From Acidimicrobiales bacterium MED-G01 (GTDB taxonomy: Bacteria; Actinomycetota; Acidimicrobiia; Acidimicrobiales; Poriferisodalaceae), in NCBI GenBank assembly GCA_002457435.1, contig NTLA01000002.1:62001-126000 (forward strand): a stretch of DNA of 64,000 nucleotides. Direction: 5' to 3'. Of the stretch, positions 41,659 through 50,920 are shown piece after piece. How positions within the stretch are numbered: the stretch's first letter is position 1; each line of letters opens with the position of its first letter. The notes below the pieces were generated by a model. The model was not told where the DNA came from and did no database searches. It was given only the letters and a program-made list of their open reading frames with translations. A program made the translations under genes and the position numbers.

Positions 41659-43062
41659 ATGAAGAAACGCGGCCTTCTTTGGCGCCGCCTCCCGCTGCGA
41701 ACGCGAGTGATCGGCGCGTTTACTTTGGGAGCTGCTGTCGCTGCACTGGTTCTAGTCGTAATCACATACGGATTGTCCCGCCAAAGCATGCTTCAACAAC
41801 GTGAAGAGTCGTCTCAGCGCCAATTCTTCGCGAACGCTCGTCAAGTTCAGAGCTCTCTTCGTGCAGAAGACCCAGACCTGACCCAATTATTGGAGTCACT
41901 GCCAAGCGTTAGTGGGAGTCGCTCTATCGTCCGCACCGGCGACGAAATCTGGACTTCTCTTTCCCTCACTCCAAACGATTTGCCAATTCCATTGATCACA
42001 TCGGTTCTTGAATCTTCTGCAGCTAAAACAATGAGATACCGATTAGACAACGAACCTGTATTGGCCTTTGGCCTCCAGCTTCGACCGAGTGCGGCATCAA
42101 CCTTCAACGAGGTTGCCTATTTTGAAGTGGTTCCTCTTGCTGAGGTGGAAAATACCCTAGAAAGTCTCGCACTGATTCTGTTGGTCGGTGGGGCCTTGAC
42201 CGTTCTAGTTGGTGTCGGTATTGGCTTGTGGGCTAGCGGTGGCCTTCTCAGGCCACTGACAGAAATATCGGAGGCCGCCAGGTCCATAGCCCATGGTCGC
42301 TTTGATACCCGACTTGAAGAAGTAAGCGACCCCGACCTTGACGCACTGGTTGGTTCATTTAACGAAATGGCGGCAGCTATGGAAAATCGCATAACTCGAG
42401 ATGCGCGCTTTTCCTCAGATGTGAGTCATGAGCTCAGGTCTCCCCTGATGACTCTCCGCGCCTCTATAGAGGTCATGCAGCACCGTCGTGAAGAGCTCTC
42501 TGAGCGCACCCAACAGGCTTTGGATTTGCTGAACGATGAAGTCATTAGGTTCGAGAATTTGGTGCAAGACCTACTCGACCTTTCTCGTTCTGATTCAGGG
42601 CCCATGGAGAACGATCTAGTAAATATCAACGAGCTCGTAAAGGCCACGTTGGAGTCTTCGGATGGTGACATCGCGCTCGAAGTTGCGGCAACTGCCCAGG
42701 GCGCCCTGGTCATGGGGGATAAGAGACGTTTAGCTCAGGTGCTCGACAACTTATTGAGAAATGCGGAAAAGTACGGTGACGGAGCCACCCAAGTAACCAT
42801 TATCTCGACAGGTAGCGCTATTGAAATTGCTGTCGAGGATGACGGACCTGGAGTAGCGCCATCAGAGCGGGAACTGATTTTCGAACGGTTCACTCGCGGT
42901 GCCGCGGCCCGCAAGCGAGGCGCCGGCGACGGGGCCGGGCTCGGATTAGCTCTTGTCGATGAGCACGCAAGGCGACATGGAGGCAGTGCTCGAGTTGAAG
43001 GCAGGAAAGGCAGAACTGGTGCCCGGTTCATTGTCTCACTCCCCAAAGCAGGACACCGATGA
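41659..43062 (+). CDS. mtrB: Sensor histidine kinase, MtrB-like
   Basis: A 467-aa kinase: first membrane helix (VIGAFTLGAAVAALVLVVITYGL), an external sensor region of about 120 residues, second helix (LALILLVGGALTVLVGVGIGLWA), HAMP (LRPLTEISEAARSIAHGRFDTRL), a dimerisation domain with the phospho-His in FSSDVSHELRSPLMTLRAS, and an ATPase domain with N-box (LDNLLRNAEKYG), DDGPGVAPSE and GAGLGLALV. The start is 2 bp after mtrA and its end overlaps the lipoprotein gene by 4 bp. Confidence 0.9.
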   Translation: MKKRGLLWRRLPLRTRVIGAFTLGAAVAALVLVVITYGLSRQSMLQQREESSQRQFFANARQVQSSLRAEDPDLTQLLESLPSVSGSRSIVRTGDEIWTSLSLTPNDLPIPLITSVLESSAAKTMRYRLDNEPVLAFGLQLRPSAASTFNEVAYFEVVPLAEVENTLESLALILLVGGALTVLVGVGIGLWASGGLLRPLTEISEAARSIAHGRFDTRLEEVSDPDLDALVGSFNEMAAAMENRITRDARFSSDVSHELRSPLMTLRASIEVMQHRREELSERTQQALDLLNDEVIRFENLVQDLLDLSRSDSGPMENDLVNINELVKATLESSDGDIALEVAATAQGALVMGDKRRLAQVLDNLLRNAEKYGDGATQVTIISTGSAIEIAVEDDGPGVAPSERELIFERFTRGAAARKRGAGDGAGLGLALVDEHARRHGGSARVEGRKGRTGARFIVSLPKAGHR

Positions 43063-43676
43063 GAGTAACTCAGCTCCTATACGTGCTTCTCGTTGCCACT
43101 GCTGTACTTACGGTTAGCGGCTGTGGCCTAAGCACCGACGCTGAACCGACAGCGCTCTTAGTACCTAAAGACGTTTTTCCGTCCGACATCTCAGACAATA
43201 GCGAACCGGACGTTTCGACAAATAGCACTTTTCACCCTGTCTTCTTTTTTAAGGATGATTTATTAGTTGAGATCCAGCGCCGCTTACCGGCACCTGTTTT
43301 CCTTGACGCTCCTCTGAACAATCTCCTGAACGGGCCAACAGACAACGAGGCTGAGAGCGGATATGCGTCTGCAATACCAGCCGGAACCGCGATAGTTGAT
43401 GTGGCTCTGCTACGAAACAACACCATTTCGATATACCTGAACCAAACTTTCTTCGAAATTGAAGGCGAGCAGCGAATTAGAGCTTCAGCACAACTCGTAT
43501 TAACTGCATCAGCGTTGATTGGCGACACTCAAGGTGTTGTCTTCTTCCTTGAAGGAAAGCCGGTGCAGCTACCTGATGGGGACGGACTTATTGAAGAAGT
43601 GCTAGAGGGGCGTTCGCCGTCCCCGTTAACAGTCGATGATTACGCAGCGCTGACTCAGGGGGCCATGACAGACTGA
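43059..43676 (+). CDS. GerMN-domain lipoprotein, short LpqB-like
   Basis: A 205-aa predicted lipoprotein. The signal peptide ends in the lipobox VSGC (Cys22). The mature part contains a GerMN fold (PAPVFLDAPLNNLLNGPTDNEAESGYASAIPAGTAIVDVALL and RASAQLVLTASALIGDTQGVVFFLEGKPVQLPDG). In actinobacteria LpqB follows mtrB and carries GerMN plus a large C-terminal propeller; here only the GerMN part is present. It probably modulates MtrB from outside the cell, an inference from gene order. Confidence 0.85.
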   Translation: MRVTQLLYVLLVATAVLTVSGCGLSTDAEPTALLVPKDVFPSDISDNSEPDVSTNSTFHPVFFFKDDLLVEIQRRLPAPVFLDAPLNNLLNGPTDNEAESGYASAIPAGTAIVDVALLRNNTISIYLNQTFFEIEGEQRIRASAQLVLTASALIGDTQGVVFFLEGKPVQLPDGDGLIEEVLEGRSPSPLTVDDYAALTQGAMTD

Positions 43677-43679
43677 TTG

Positions 43680-45167
43680 TCAGGGAGACTTTGTGTCTTC
43701 TCGTTGACGATGCATTCGGTTAAGGCCTCGAAGGCTTGCTACGAGCATGAGCATCGCCGGGAATAACTCCAGCCGGCCGAGAGCCATCATCACCATCAGA
43801 ACCAGTCGCCCAGCCCTTGGAAACACGAGAAAATTACTTGTCGGGCCGGCCTCACCGAGTGCGGGACCAACGTTTCCCAATGCAGATACTGACCCACTAA
43901 AGGCCGTAACCGGGTCAACGCCCAGACCTGATAGGACGACGCCACCGGCGACGATCAGACCCAAATAAAGCAGGACGAACCCAACGACTTTCGATGCAAC
44001 CTGCTCTTCAATTGTAGTTCTACCCAAACGGATGGGGATAACCGCGTTGGGATGACGAGCTCGCATTAGCTCTCTGAATGAGTACCGAAAGACAACTTGT
44101 AAACGCAGTACTTTCATCCCACCTGCTGTCGAGCCACTCATACCCCCAACCAACATCAAAATCAGAAGCGTTAGGTGAGCAGCCGGCATCCAAAGAACAT
44201 AGTTTGAGCTTCCAAAACCCGTATTTGAACCTAGGGAGACGGCATAGAAGAGCGATTCCCTAATGTTTCGAAACCATTCGAGTTCGCCATGATTTACCCA
44301 AAGAAGCAGCATAAAAGCACCCGCGATCAGAGAGAGGTACCAACGGATCTCAGAAACGCGACCATACGCACCTATACCTTGCCTAAGCGCATGCCAATGA
44401 ATCGAAAAGTTGGCTCCTGCGTAAAGCATCCCAGCGATGATTACCAACTCAATCGCAACCGAGTCAAAGTGTGCAATTGATTCCGCACGGGGTGAGTACC
44501 CGCCCGTGGCTATGGTCGTAAAGGCATGAGTAACTGCATCAAAAACTGACATTCCAACCGCTAATAAAAGCATCGCAACAATGCAGGTGACGGCTCCGTA
44601 AAGCAGCCACAGGCGTCTTGCCGTGTCTCGCACCCGCAAAGACAGGCGGTCGGCTGTAGGGCCTGGAGCTTCACTAGCAATAAGGTCTAAACCGCCGATC
44701 CCCAGGGCTGGAAGCACCGCTACGGCCAATACGACCAGCCCCATTCCTCCCAACCACTGGGTCATGCTGCGGTAGAAAAGAAGGCCCTGGGGCACTGAGT
44801 CAAAGTCGGACAAGATTGTTGAGCCGGTGCATGTAAAGCCAGAAACTGACTCAAATATTGCATCGTCAAAATGAGCCCAAGGAACAACCCCGGTAAACAA
44901 AAACGGTAACGCACCGGCTAACGCGACCGCTAGCCAACTCCACGCAACCGAAGCAAAGGCAAGAGCCGAATCCGTAGTTGGAGAAACCTGCGAGCCAAAG
45001 AACAAAGCGCAGCCAACAGATGCTGTCACAAGAGCCGCCATGGTCAGGCCGGCAGCAGCCCCTCCTCCATCGATGAGGGCAACAACAGCAGAAAGGGTCA
45101 TTGCAAGGGCGACAGCCAATAACCCTGCTCCAGCAACGCGTACCGGTGTGATAGCTACCCGCCTCAC
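43680..45167 (-). CDS. trkH: Potassium uptake channel subunit TrkH
   Basis: A 495-aa polytopic protein of the TrkH/KtrB superfamily. The four pore loops with their filter glycines are visible: SVSGFTCTGSTIL, TTIATGGYSPR, SLGSNTGFGSS and LGNVGPALG. Helix-rich sections separate them, and the C-terminal half has GGMSGSTAGGMKVLRL. Together with TrkA it imports K+. It overlaps the second TrkH by 4 bp. It meets the GerMN gene tail to tail with 3 bp. Confidence 0.92.
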   Translation of the reverse strand: MRRVAITPVRVAGAGLLAVALAMTLSAVVALIDGGGAAAGLTMAALVTASVGCALFFGSQVSPTTDSALAFASVAWSWLAVALAGALPFLFTGVVPWAHFDDAIFESVSGFTCTGSTILSDFDSVPQGLLFYRSMTQWLGGMGLVVLAVAVLPALGIGGLDLIASEAPGPTADRLSLRVRDTARRLWLLYGAVTCIVAMLLLAVGMSVFDAVTHAFTTIATGGYSPRAESIAHFDSVAIELVIIAGMLYAGANFSIHWHALRQGIGAYGRVSEIRWYLSLIAGAFMLLLWVNHGELEWFRNIRESLFYAVSLGSNTGFGSSNYVLWMPAAHLTLLILMLVGGMSGSTAGGMKVLRLQVVFRYSFRELMRARHPNAVIPIRLGRTTIEEQVASKVVGFVLLYLGLIVAGGVVLSGLGVDPVTAFSGSVSALGNVGPALGEAGPTSNFLVFPRAGRLVLMVMMALGRLELFPAMLMLVASLRGLNRMHRQREDTKSP

Positions 45168-46753
45168 CGAACTGACCTCTCATGCCGAGTCAGACGCCAC
45201 CGACGAACTTCTCGCTGTACCGGCTCTCCAATTCCTCCCAAAGAAACCAAAATAGGCGTTACCGACACCCTTCCAATCAACATCAAAAGAGCTCCGGAAA
45301 GGTGCCCAACCGCTCCCAATGCTCGCAGGTGCTCATTCGGCCCCCCGAGACCGAATGCAAATCCGACGTTTGAAAGCGAAGAGATAGCGAATGAAAAAGC
45401 AGCTTCAAAGTTTAATCCATCAGCGGTAAATAGCAGCACAGAGGCAAGGATGACCATGGTCGCCAGAAATAGCTCTCCAATTATCCTCGCCAGAGCAACT
45501 TCGCCGATAGAAGATCTTCCTAGGTGAATTTTTTCTACTGCGGATGGATGAATACTTCGACGCAGTTCGCGTCCTATATACCGCCCTAAAACCATGAATC
45601 TCATGACTTTGAATCCGCCAGCGACTGAAGCAGACATGCCACCTATGACCATCAAGACAAGAAGCAATGCCTCTGAGCCATACGAAACCAACGTCGGGTT
45701 GCTTGCGACGTATCCAGTCGTAGAAATTGCTGAAGTTACCCAGAAAAGAGTTTCGCGAAGATTATTCACTGTCGGCCATTTATCTGACCAAGCAAGCACA
45801 GCCACGACTGCAATGACGATCAACCCGATGTATGTGCGAAACTCGATACTTCGGACAAAACGATGTAGATCCCCCCGGCGCAAAGCCCTAAACATTAGGG
45901 GCAAGCTTGTGCCAGCGGTGATCATCCCGACAATGGCAACCCATTCGATAGCCGGCGACTCAAACGCGCCGATCGAACCTGAATAGCTGGAAAATCCACC
46001 GGATGAAACGGTCGTCAGTGAATGGATCACACTGTCAACTAACGGCATACCCGCTGAGAAATATGCGATTGCAAGCAAAATCGTCAGACCCATATAGAGG
46101 GTCAATAGTCGAACCATCGTTGAGCTGCTTCTGGGAGCCAATCGCCTGGCCGATCGAGTCGCAACTCCTCCATCTGCATCTAAACCACCCACACCTAAGT
46201 GAGGCAAAATGCGAACCAGAACGACGATCATTGCAGCAGCGGCCAACCATTGACCAAAGGATCGAAACAGCGTCATCCCAAGGGAGAGTGATTCTGGCTC
46301 AACGGTAGTCGCGTTGGTTCCGGTAACGGTCGCAGAAGCCTCGACCAAAGCAACATCGATTGTCGGAGCAACCCCTGTTACTAGGTGTGCGACAGTTGCG
46401 GCGACCAACGCTGCCAAAGCGCCACTGACAAAGGCCGTGAACAACTGAGCTATTGGCAAAGTGGATGGAAATTTCGAAAAACGAAGAATGGAAAACCCCA
46501 GCAGCTGGATGGTAAGACCCGAAGCGAGGAATGCAAGGGCATCGGGACCTCCGTCCAACCAATCGATAACTCCACAGGCAAAAAAGAGGGGTGCAATCAA
46601 GACCCACACCGCTCCAACAGTTACCCCCGTTGCTGACTCGATCCGACCTTTGGAGAGTTGGCGAAGCAATAACGCTGACTGTCTGAGCATCCAGGCAGTC
46701 AGGCGCTGAGCATACCCAGGGACAACGGCCCGTATCGGAGACTTTGGGGTCAC
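45164..46753 (-). CDS. Second TrkH-type subunit, divergent first pore loop
   Basis: A 529-aa membrane protein of the same superfamily. Pore loops 2-4 are canonical or close: TTVSSGGFSSY, SAISTTGYVAS and LSNVGFAFG. The first is atypical, ASATVTGTNATTV, keeping the Gly but not the usual SGFTTTGST context. Other shared blocks are GGMSASVAGGFKVMRF and RILPHLGVGGLDADGG. The N-terminus is longer than in the first copy. It lies between trkA and trkH with 4-bp overlaps, so all three are made together; a mixed TrkH complex is possible. Confidence 0.86.
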   Translation of the reverse strand: MTPKSPIRAVVPGYAQRLTAWMLRQSALLLRQLSKGRIESATGVTVGAVWVLIAPLFFACGVIDWLDGGPDALAFLASGLTIQLLGFSILRFSKFPSTLPIAQLFTAFVSGALAALVAATVAHLVTGVAPTIDVALVEASATVTGTNATTVEPESLSLGMTLFRSFGQWLAAAAMIVVLVRILPHLGVGGLDADGGVATRSARRLAPRSSSTMVRLLTLYMGLTILLAIAYFSAGMPLVDSVIHSLTTVSSGGFSSYSGSIGAFESPAIEWVAIVGMITAGTSLPLMFRALRRGDLHRFVRSIEFRTYIGLIVIAVVAVLAWSDKWPTVNNLRETLFWVTSAISTTGYVASNPTLVSYGSEALLLVLMVIGGMSASVAGGFKVMRFMVLGRYIGRELRRSIHPSAVEKIHLGRSSIGEVALARIIGELFLATMVILASVLLFTADGLNFEAAFSFAISSLSNVGFAFGLGGPNEHLRALGAVGHLSGALLMLIGRVSVTPILVSLGGIGEPVQREVRRWRLTRHERSVR

Positions 46754-48102
46754 CCGAAGGCCTGCTTCACCTCATCCACCAGATGAGGCTTCGCAAATAC
46801 GATTGCATGGTCGCGGGCCCTTAGAACACTTCGACCGCGCGCTATGTGAGCATTTCCATCGCGAACAATGGCAGCAAGCAGGACACTTCCCGACAGTCCG
46901 AGGTCCTTTACTGCCATCCCATCAGCACGAGCATCGGGTGCAACTTCAAATTCGACAACTTCGACATCCCCTTCCAAAAACGTGGCCACAGCAGCCACAT
47001 CTCCACGGACGTAGCGCAACACGCTGTTAGCGCTAGCAGTTCGGGGAGATAACGCTGCATCGATGCCTACTTGCTCCAATAGGGGTAACAAGCTCAGACG
47101 ATGGACAACAGCAATAGTTTCTGGAGCACCCATCGACTTTGCGTAGAGGCAAGCAAGAACGTTGGCATCGTCTTCGCCCGTACATGCGATTACGGCATCA
47201 AAATCTCCTACCCGTTCCGAAGAAAGCAGGTCCGTATCAGTAATATCTCCCTCAAACACCAAACACCCGGGTAAATCTTCCGCCAAAGACTCGCAGCGCG
47301 ATTTGTTTACCTCGACAATGGCAACTTCCACTCCCCTATCGAGAAGACGTCTAGCCAAAAGTGCCGCTGTTCGACCACCGCCCAACATCATGACCCGCTT
47401 GACTTCTGTCCTATGAAGACCAAGCAAAGTCATTAACTCGCGACGCCCTTTACGACGGCAAACAACTCTCAGTAAGTCCTGTGGTTGAAGAACCATGTCC
47501 TCACGCACTACATGACTTTCTCCGTCACGAACTACCTCTCCAAAGATGAAATCCCACTCTGGCTCGTAAGCAGCACCGATCTCCCCCACTGAACGGCCCA
47601 CAACGGGCGCCTCATCAGAAAGCCGGGCACCTACCAACAGCACCTCGCCTCCGGCCATTTCAAAGAGGTTTCTAGCACCTCGATATAGCAACAGTTCCTG
47701 AATCGCTGCGGCAGTTTGTTCGTCGGGGTCAAGGACCAGATCAACTCCCATTGCCTCTCGAATTTTACGACCGGCTTGACCTCGCAGTTCGGGGTCATCA
47801 ATTCTGGCGATCGTGGAGAGTTTTTCTTCACCCCGAGCCTGGCGTGCTTGTAGGCAAACGAGCAAATTAGTTGTGTAGCTCTGAGTAACCGCCACCAACA
47901 CTTCGGCCTTCTCAACTTGAGCCTCCGAGAGCGTGCTTGGGTTCGTTGCATCCCCAACGACAGTTAAAACATCGTTGTCTCGTTCGATCCGCGTCAACGG
48001 TTCTCGCAACAGGTCGACTACGACTACGTCGTTACCTTCGCGTGACAGCCGAGCTGCTACGTAACTTCCGACCTCTCCGGCGCCGACCACGAGGATTCTC
48101 AC
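46750..48102 (-). CDS. trkA: Trk system regulatory subunit TrkA
   Basis: A 450-aa cytoplasmic protein with two RCK units. First Rossmann motif VRILVVGAGEVGSYVAARLSREGNDVVVVD at the start, second VKRVMMLGGGRTAALLARRLLDRGVEVAIVE near the middle, each followed by a TrkA-C domain (VRDGESHVVREDMVLQPQDLLRVV and AIVRDGNAHIARGRSVLRARDHAIVFA). It gates TrkH in response to nucleotides. GTG 48102 is preferred to the TTG of the track because TACCGT lies 7 nt upstream. Confidence 0.94.
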   Translation of the reverse strand: MRILVVGAGEVGSYVAARLSREGNDVVVVDLLREPLTRIERDNDVLTVVGDATNPSTLSEAQVEKAEVLVAVTQSYTTNLLVCLQARQARGEEKLSTIARIDDPELRGQAGRKIREAMGVDLVLDPDEQTAAAIQELLLYRGARNLFEMAGGEVLLVGARLSDEAPVVGRSVGEIGAAYEPEWDFIFGEVVRDGESHVVREDMVLQPQDLLRVVCRRKGRRELMTLLGLHRTEVKRVMMLGGGRTAALLARRLLDRGVEVAIVEVNKSRCESLAEDLPGCLVFEGDITDTDLLSSERVGDFDAVIACTGEDDANVLACLYAKSMGAPETIAVVHRLSLLPLLEQVGIDAALSPRTASANSVLRYVRGDVAAVATFLEGDVEVVEFEVAPDARADGMAVKDLGLSGSVLLAAIVRDGNAHIARGRSVLRARDHAIVFAKPHLVDEVKQAFG

Positions 48103-48109
48103 TTCACCA

Positions 48110-48115
48110 ACGGTA
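48110..48115 (-). promoter_or_regulatory. Putative -10 element of trkA
   Basis: TACCGT lies 7 nt before GTG 48102. It shares the 87-bp divergent gap with the glpK promoter. Confidence 0.45.
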
Positions 48116-48177
48116 CCGCCCAAGTAGCAGAGTTAGAACCTGTGAGGCCCAGCTAATTGCAAAGGGCATGCACGCGG

Positions 48178-48183
48178 TAGGTT
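48178..48183 (+). promoter_or_regulatory. Putative -10 element of glpK
   Basis: TAGGTT lies 6 nt before ATG 48190; a TTGCAA at 48157-48162 could serve as -35 with a short 15-bp spacer. Confidence 0.42.
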
Positions 48184-48189
48184 GTCACG

Positions 48190-49662
48190 ATGGCGGTAGT
48201 AGTTTCGATCGACGCAGGAACAACAGGCGTCAGGTCTTTCGCTCTCAACGACAAGGGCGAGCAAGTTGCTCTCGCATATAAGGAGTTCACTCAGTACTTC
48301 CCGCGCCCAGGCTGGGTTGAACATAATCCGAATGAAATTTGGGAGTCGGTTCAGCTAACGCTTTCTGACCTCAGGGCTTCCGTTAGCGAACCTATAGCTG
48401 CGATCGGCATAACAGACCAGCGTGAAACCGTTTTAGCGTGGAGCCTGAAGTCAGGTGAGCCTCTTTGTAATGCAATCGTTTGGCAAGACCTGCGGACATC
48501 CAGCCGTTGTGATCAGCTTGTGGAGAGTGGTCTCCTTGACCAGGTTCGTCGAACAACTGGGCTGGTAATCGACCCATATTTTACTGGAACAAAAATTGAG
48601 TGGCTTCTCAAGAACAAGGTTGTCGAACTGAGCGCTGACTTAGCGTTTGGCACAATCGACAGTTGGCTCATTTGGAAGCTGACGGAAGGTTCAACCCACG
48701 CAACCGACGTGACTAATGCTTCCAGAACACTTCTTTACGACATTCGGGAGGGGTGCTGGTCGCCGGAACTCTGTGAACTATTTGGAGTTCCAGTGTCAAA
48801 CCTGCCTGATGTCTACCCTTCGTCTGGACGTTTCGGGTTGACTGCTGACACAACGGCGCTGGGTTCAGGCATCCCAATTAGCGGCGTTGCGGGAGACCAA
48901 CAAGCTGCATTATTTGGGCAAGCATGCCTTGAGCCTGGGATGACCAAAAATACCTATGGAACCGGATCTTTCGTTTTAATGAACGTGGGCCCACACTGTC
49001 CCGAACCAGTTGACGGACTGCTCACTACGGTCGCCTGGGATCTAGGTGATGGGCCGACCTACGCGTTGGAAGGGTCGGTCTTTGTTGCTGGTGCCGCCAT
49101 CCAGTGGCTTCGAGACGGTTTGGGAATAATCAGTGAAGCCGCAGAAATAGGTGATCTAGCAGCGTCTGTACCAGATACCGGTGGCGTTTATTTTGTACCG
49201 GCTTTTGCAGGCTTAGGGAGTCCTTGGTGGGACTCACGCGCTCGCGGAACTATTACAGGCATAACAGGAGGCACGGGACGCGGGCACCTTGCACTGGCGG
49301 TCGTGGAGGCCATCGCATTTCAGACTCGAGATGTAGTAGAGGCAATGTCTCAGGCAGGAGGTATGCCTGTTCACGAAATGCGTGTTGACGGTGGCGCCGC
49401 CGTTATGGATTTGTTGCTCCAAATCCAGGCAGATCAACTTGGTGTTCGAGTTTCGCGGCCTGTTATCACTGAAACGACGGCCCAAGGCGCAGCGATGCTT
49501 GCCGGACTTGCAGAGGGGTTATGGGATAGGCCCGCAGAAATTAGTGCTGCTTGGCAATTAGAGAGGGCATTCGAGCCTCGTGATAATCGCGGTGAATGCG
49601 ATGCGTCGCACGCGAACTGGCTTAGAGCGCTCGACAGGTCCCTGAATTGGGCTGTGGAATGA
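48190..49662 (+). CDS. glpK: Glycerol kinase
   Basis: A 490-aa FGGY-family kinase that makes glycerol 3-phosphate. Motifs include the phosphate-1 loop SIDAGTTGVRSFAL, GITDQRETVLAW, NAIVWQDLRT, YFTGTKIEWLL, GTIDSWLIWKLT, GVAGDQQAALFGQ, KNTYGTGSFVLMN, and the phosphate-2/adenosine region MRVDGGAAVMDLLLQIQADQLG. The usual DQGTTSSR start reads DAGTTGVR, so another polyol cannot be wholly excluded. No glpF or glpD is nearby. It meets the aminotransferase tail to tail with 8 bp. Confidence 0.9.
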   Translation: MAVVVSIDAGTTGVRSFALNDKGEQVALAYKEFTQYFPRPGWVEHNPNEIWESVQLTLSDLRASVSEPIAAIGITDQRETVLAWSLKSGEPLCNAIVWQDLRTSSRCDQLVESGLLDQVRRTTGLVIDPYFTGTKIEWLLKNKVVELSADLAFGTIDSWLIWKLTEGSTHATDVTNASRTLLYDIREGCWSPELCELFGVPVSNLPDVYPSSGRFGLTADTTALGSGIPISGVAGDQQAALFGQACLEPGMTKNTYGTGSFVLMNVGPHCPEPVDGLLTTVAWDLGDGPTYALEGSVFVAGAAIQWLRDGLGIISEAAEIGDLAASVPDTGGVYFVPAFAGLGSPWWDSRARGTITGITGGTGRGHLALAVVEAIAFQTRDVVEAMSQAGGMPVHEMRVDGGAAVMDLLLQIQADQLGVRVSRPVITETTAQGAAMLAGLAEGLWDRPAEISAAWQLERAFEPRDNRGECDASHANWLRALDRSLNWAVE

Positions 49663-49670
49663 CTACCTCC

Positions 49671-50846
49671 TCAGCGAAGTCGTTCCAACCCAGTACCCAA
49701 CTGAGCTATGGCCTGACGAATCCGATGTTCATTTTCCACTAAAGCAAATCGCACGAAACCCTCACCGCCCGGACCGAACCCAACTCCAGGCGACAAAGCG
49801 ACGTTGGTTTCTTCGACAAGATGTTTACAGAAGCCCACGGAACCCATTTCACGGTACGGCTCAGGAATCGGCGCCCAAACAAACATGGTGCCCTTGGGTG
49901 GTTCGATCTCCCAGCCAATACGCCCAAGCCCGCGGATCAGGCTGTCGCGACGAGATTGATAGATCGCATTTACTTCTCTCGGATAGTCACTTTCTTCATT
50001 CATCACCACTGTTGCCGCTATCTGAATCGGTTGGAAGGTTCCATAATCCAAGTAGCTCTTAAGTTTTGCTAACGCCCCTACTACTTCGCTATTCCCCACA
50101 CAAAACGCAACTCTCCAACCCGCCATAGAAAAAGATTTCGTGAGACTGTAAAACTCAACTGCAACTTCTTTCGCACCTTCCGCCTGCATAATCGACGGGG
50201 GTTGGTATCCGTCGAAACCGAGATCTGCATACGCGAAGTCATGCACCAACACCACTTCGTGTTCTCTGGCGAAATCAACCAGCCGCTGCATGAAAGGTAG
50301 GTCGACGCATGTGGTGGTGGGGTTATGTGGGAAGGACAAGACGATAGCCCGAGGCCGAGGCCACGAATATTCAAACCTCTCGACCAGCGATTCAAAGAAA
50401 TCTTCGCCTGTTGCCAAAGGAACTTCACGAACGTTTGCCCCTGTGAACAGTGGTCCAAATATGTGAATCGGGTACGACGGAGCTGGAACCAAACATGCGT
50501 CGCCTGGCGCCAGCAAGGTCCACATCAGATGCGAAAATCCCTCTTTGGCTCCAATGGTGTTGATTATTTCGGTTTCCGGATCTAGCGAAACGTCCCACTG
50601 GCGTTGATACAGGTCTGCAACAGCTTCTCGAAGCTTGGGTATACCCCTACTGGCCGAATACCTGTGGTTTCGGTCATTCTCGGCCGCTTCGGCGAGCTTC
50701 GTGACCGCAGTAGCCGGCGAGGGAATATCCGGATTGCCGAACCCCAGGTCGATGACGTCGGCTCCATCTCGCCGACGTTCGATTTTCAATGAGTCAATAA
50801 TAGTAAAGACGTAGGGCGGCAGATTGCTGATGCGTCGGAACTCCAC
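49671..50846 (-). CDS. Class I/II PLP aminotransferase (AlaC/DapL-like)
   Basis: A 391-aa fold-type I aminotransferase. The PLP lysine lies in FYSLTKSFSMAGWRVAFCVG; other motifs are VIDLGFGNPDIPSP, HRYSASRGIPKLREAVADLY, LVPAPSYPIHIFG, FPHNPTTTC and a C-terminal GEGFVRFALVENEHRIRQA. Closest in pattern to alanine-synthesising AlaC or the related LL-DAP aminotransferase; the amino-acid substrate is not fixed. GTG 50846 replaces the track start, and TACCCT lies 8 nt upstream. Confidence 0.88.
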   Translation of the reverse strand: MEFRRISNLPPYVFTIIDSLKIERRRDGADVIDLGFGNPDIPSPATAVTKLAEAAENDRNHRYSASRGIPKLREAVADLYQRQWDVSLDPETEIINTIGAKEGFSHLMWTLLAPGDACLVPAPSYPIHIFGPLFTGANVREVPLATGEDFFESLVERFEYSWPRPRAIVLSFPHNPTTTCVDLPFMQRLVDFAREHEVVLVHDFAYADLGFDGYQPPSIMQAEGAKEVAVEFYSLTKSFSMAGWRVAFCVGNSEVVGALAKLKSYLDYGTFQPIQIAATVVMNEESDYPREVNAIYQSRRDSLIRGLGRIGWEIEPPKGTMFVWAPIPEPYREMGSVGFCKHLVEETNVALSPGVGFGPGGEGFVRFALVENEHRIRQAIAQLGTGLERLR

Positions 50847-50854
50847 GCAACTTG

Positions 50855-50860
50855 AGGGTA
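50855..50860 (-). promoter_or_regulatory. Putative -10 element of the aminotransferase
   Basis: TACCCT lies 8 nt before GTG 50846, within the 74-bp gap after the SRPBCC gene. Confidence 0.35.
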
Positions 50861-50920
50861 CAGAGGCATTGGGCCTTATCCGAAGCAACTATCCAAGAAC
50901 TCTCTTGGTACTAGGTATTT

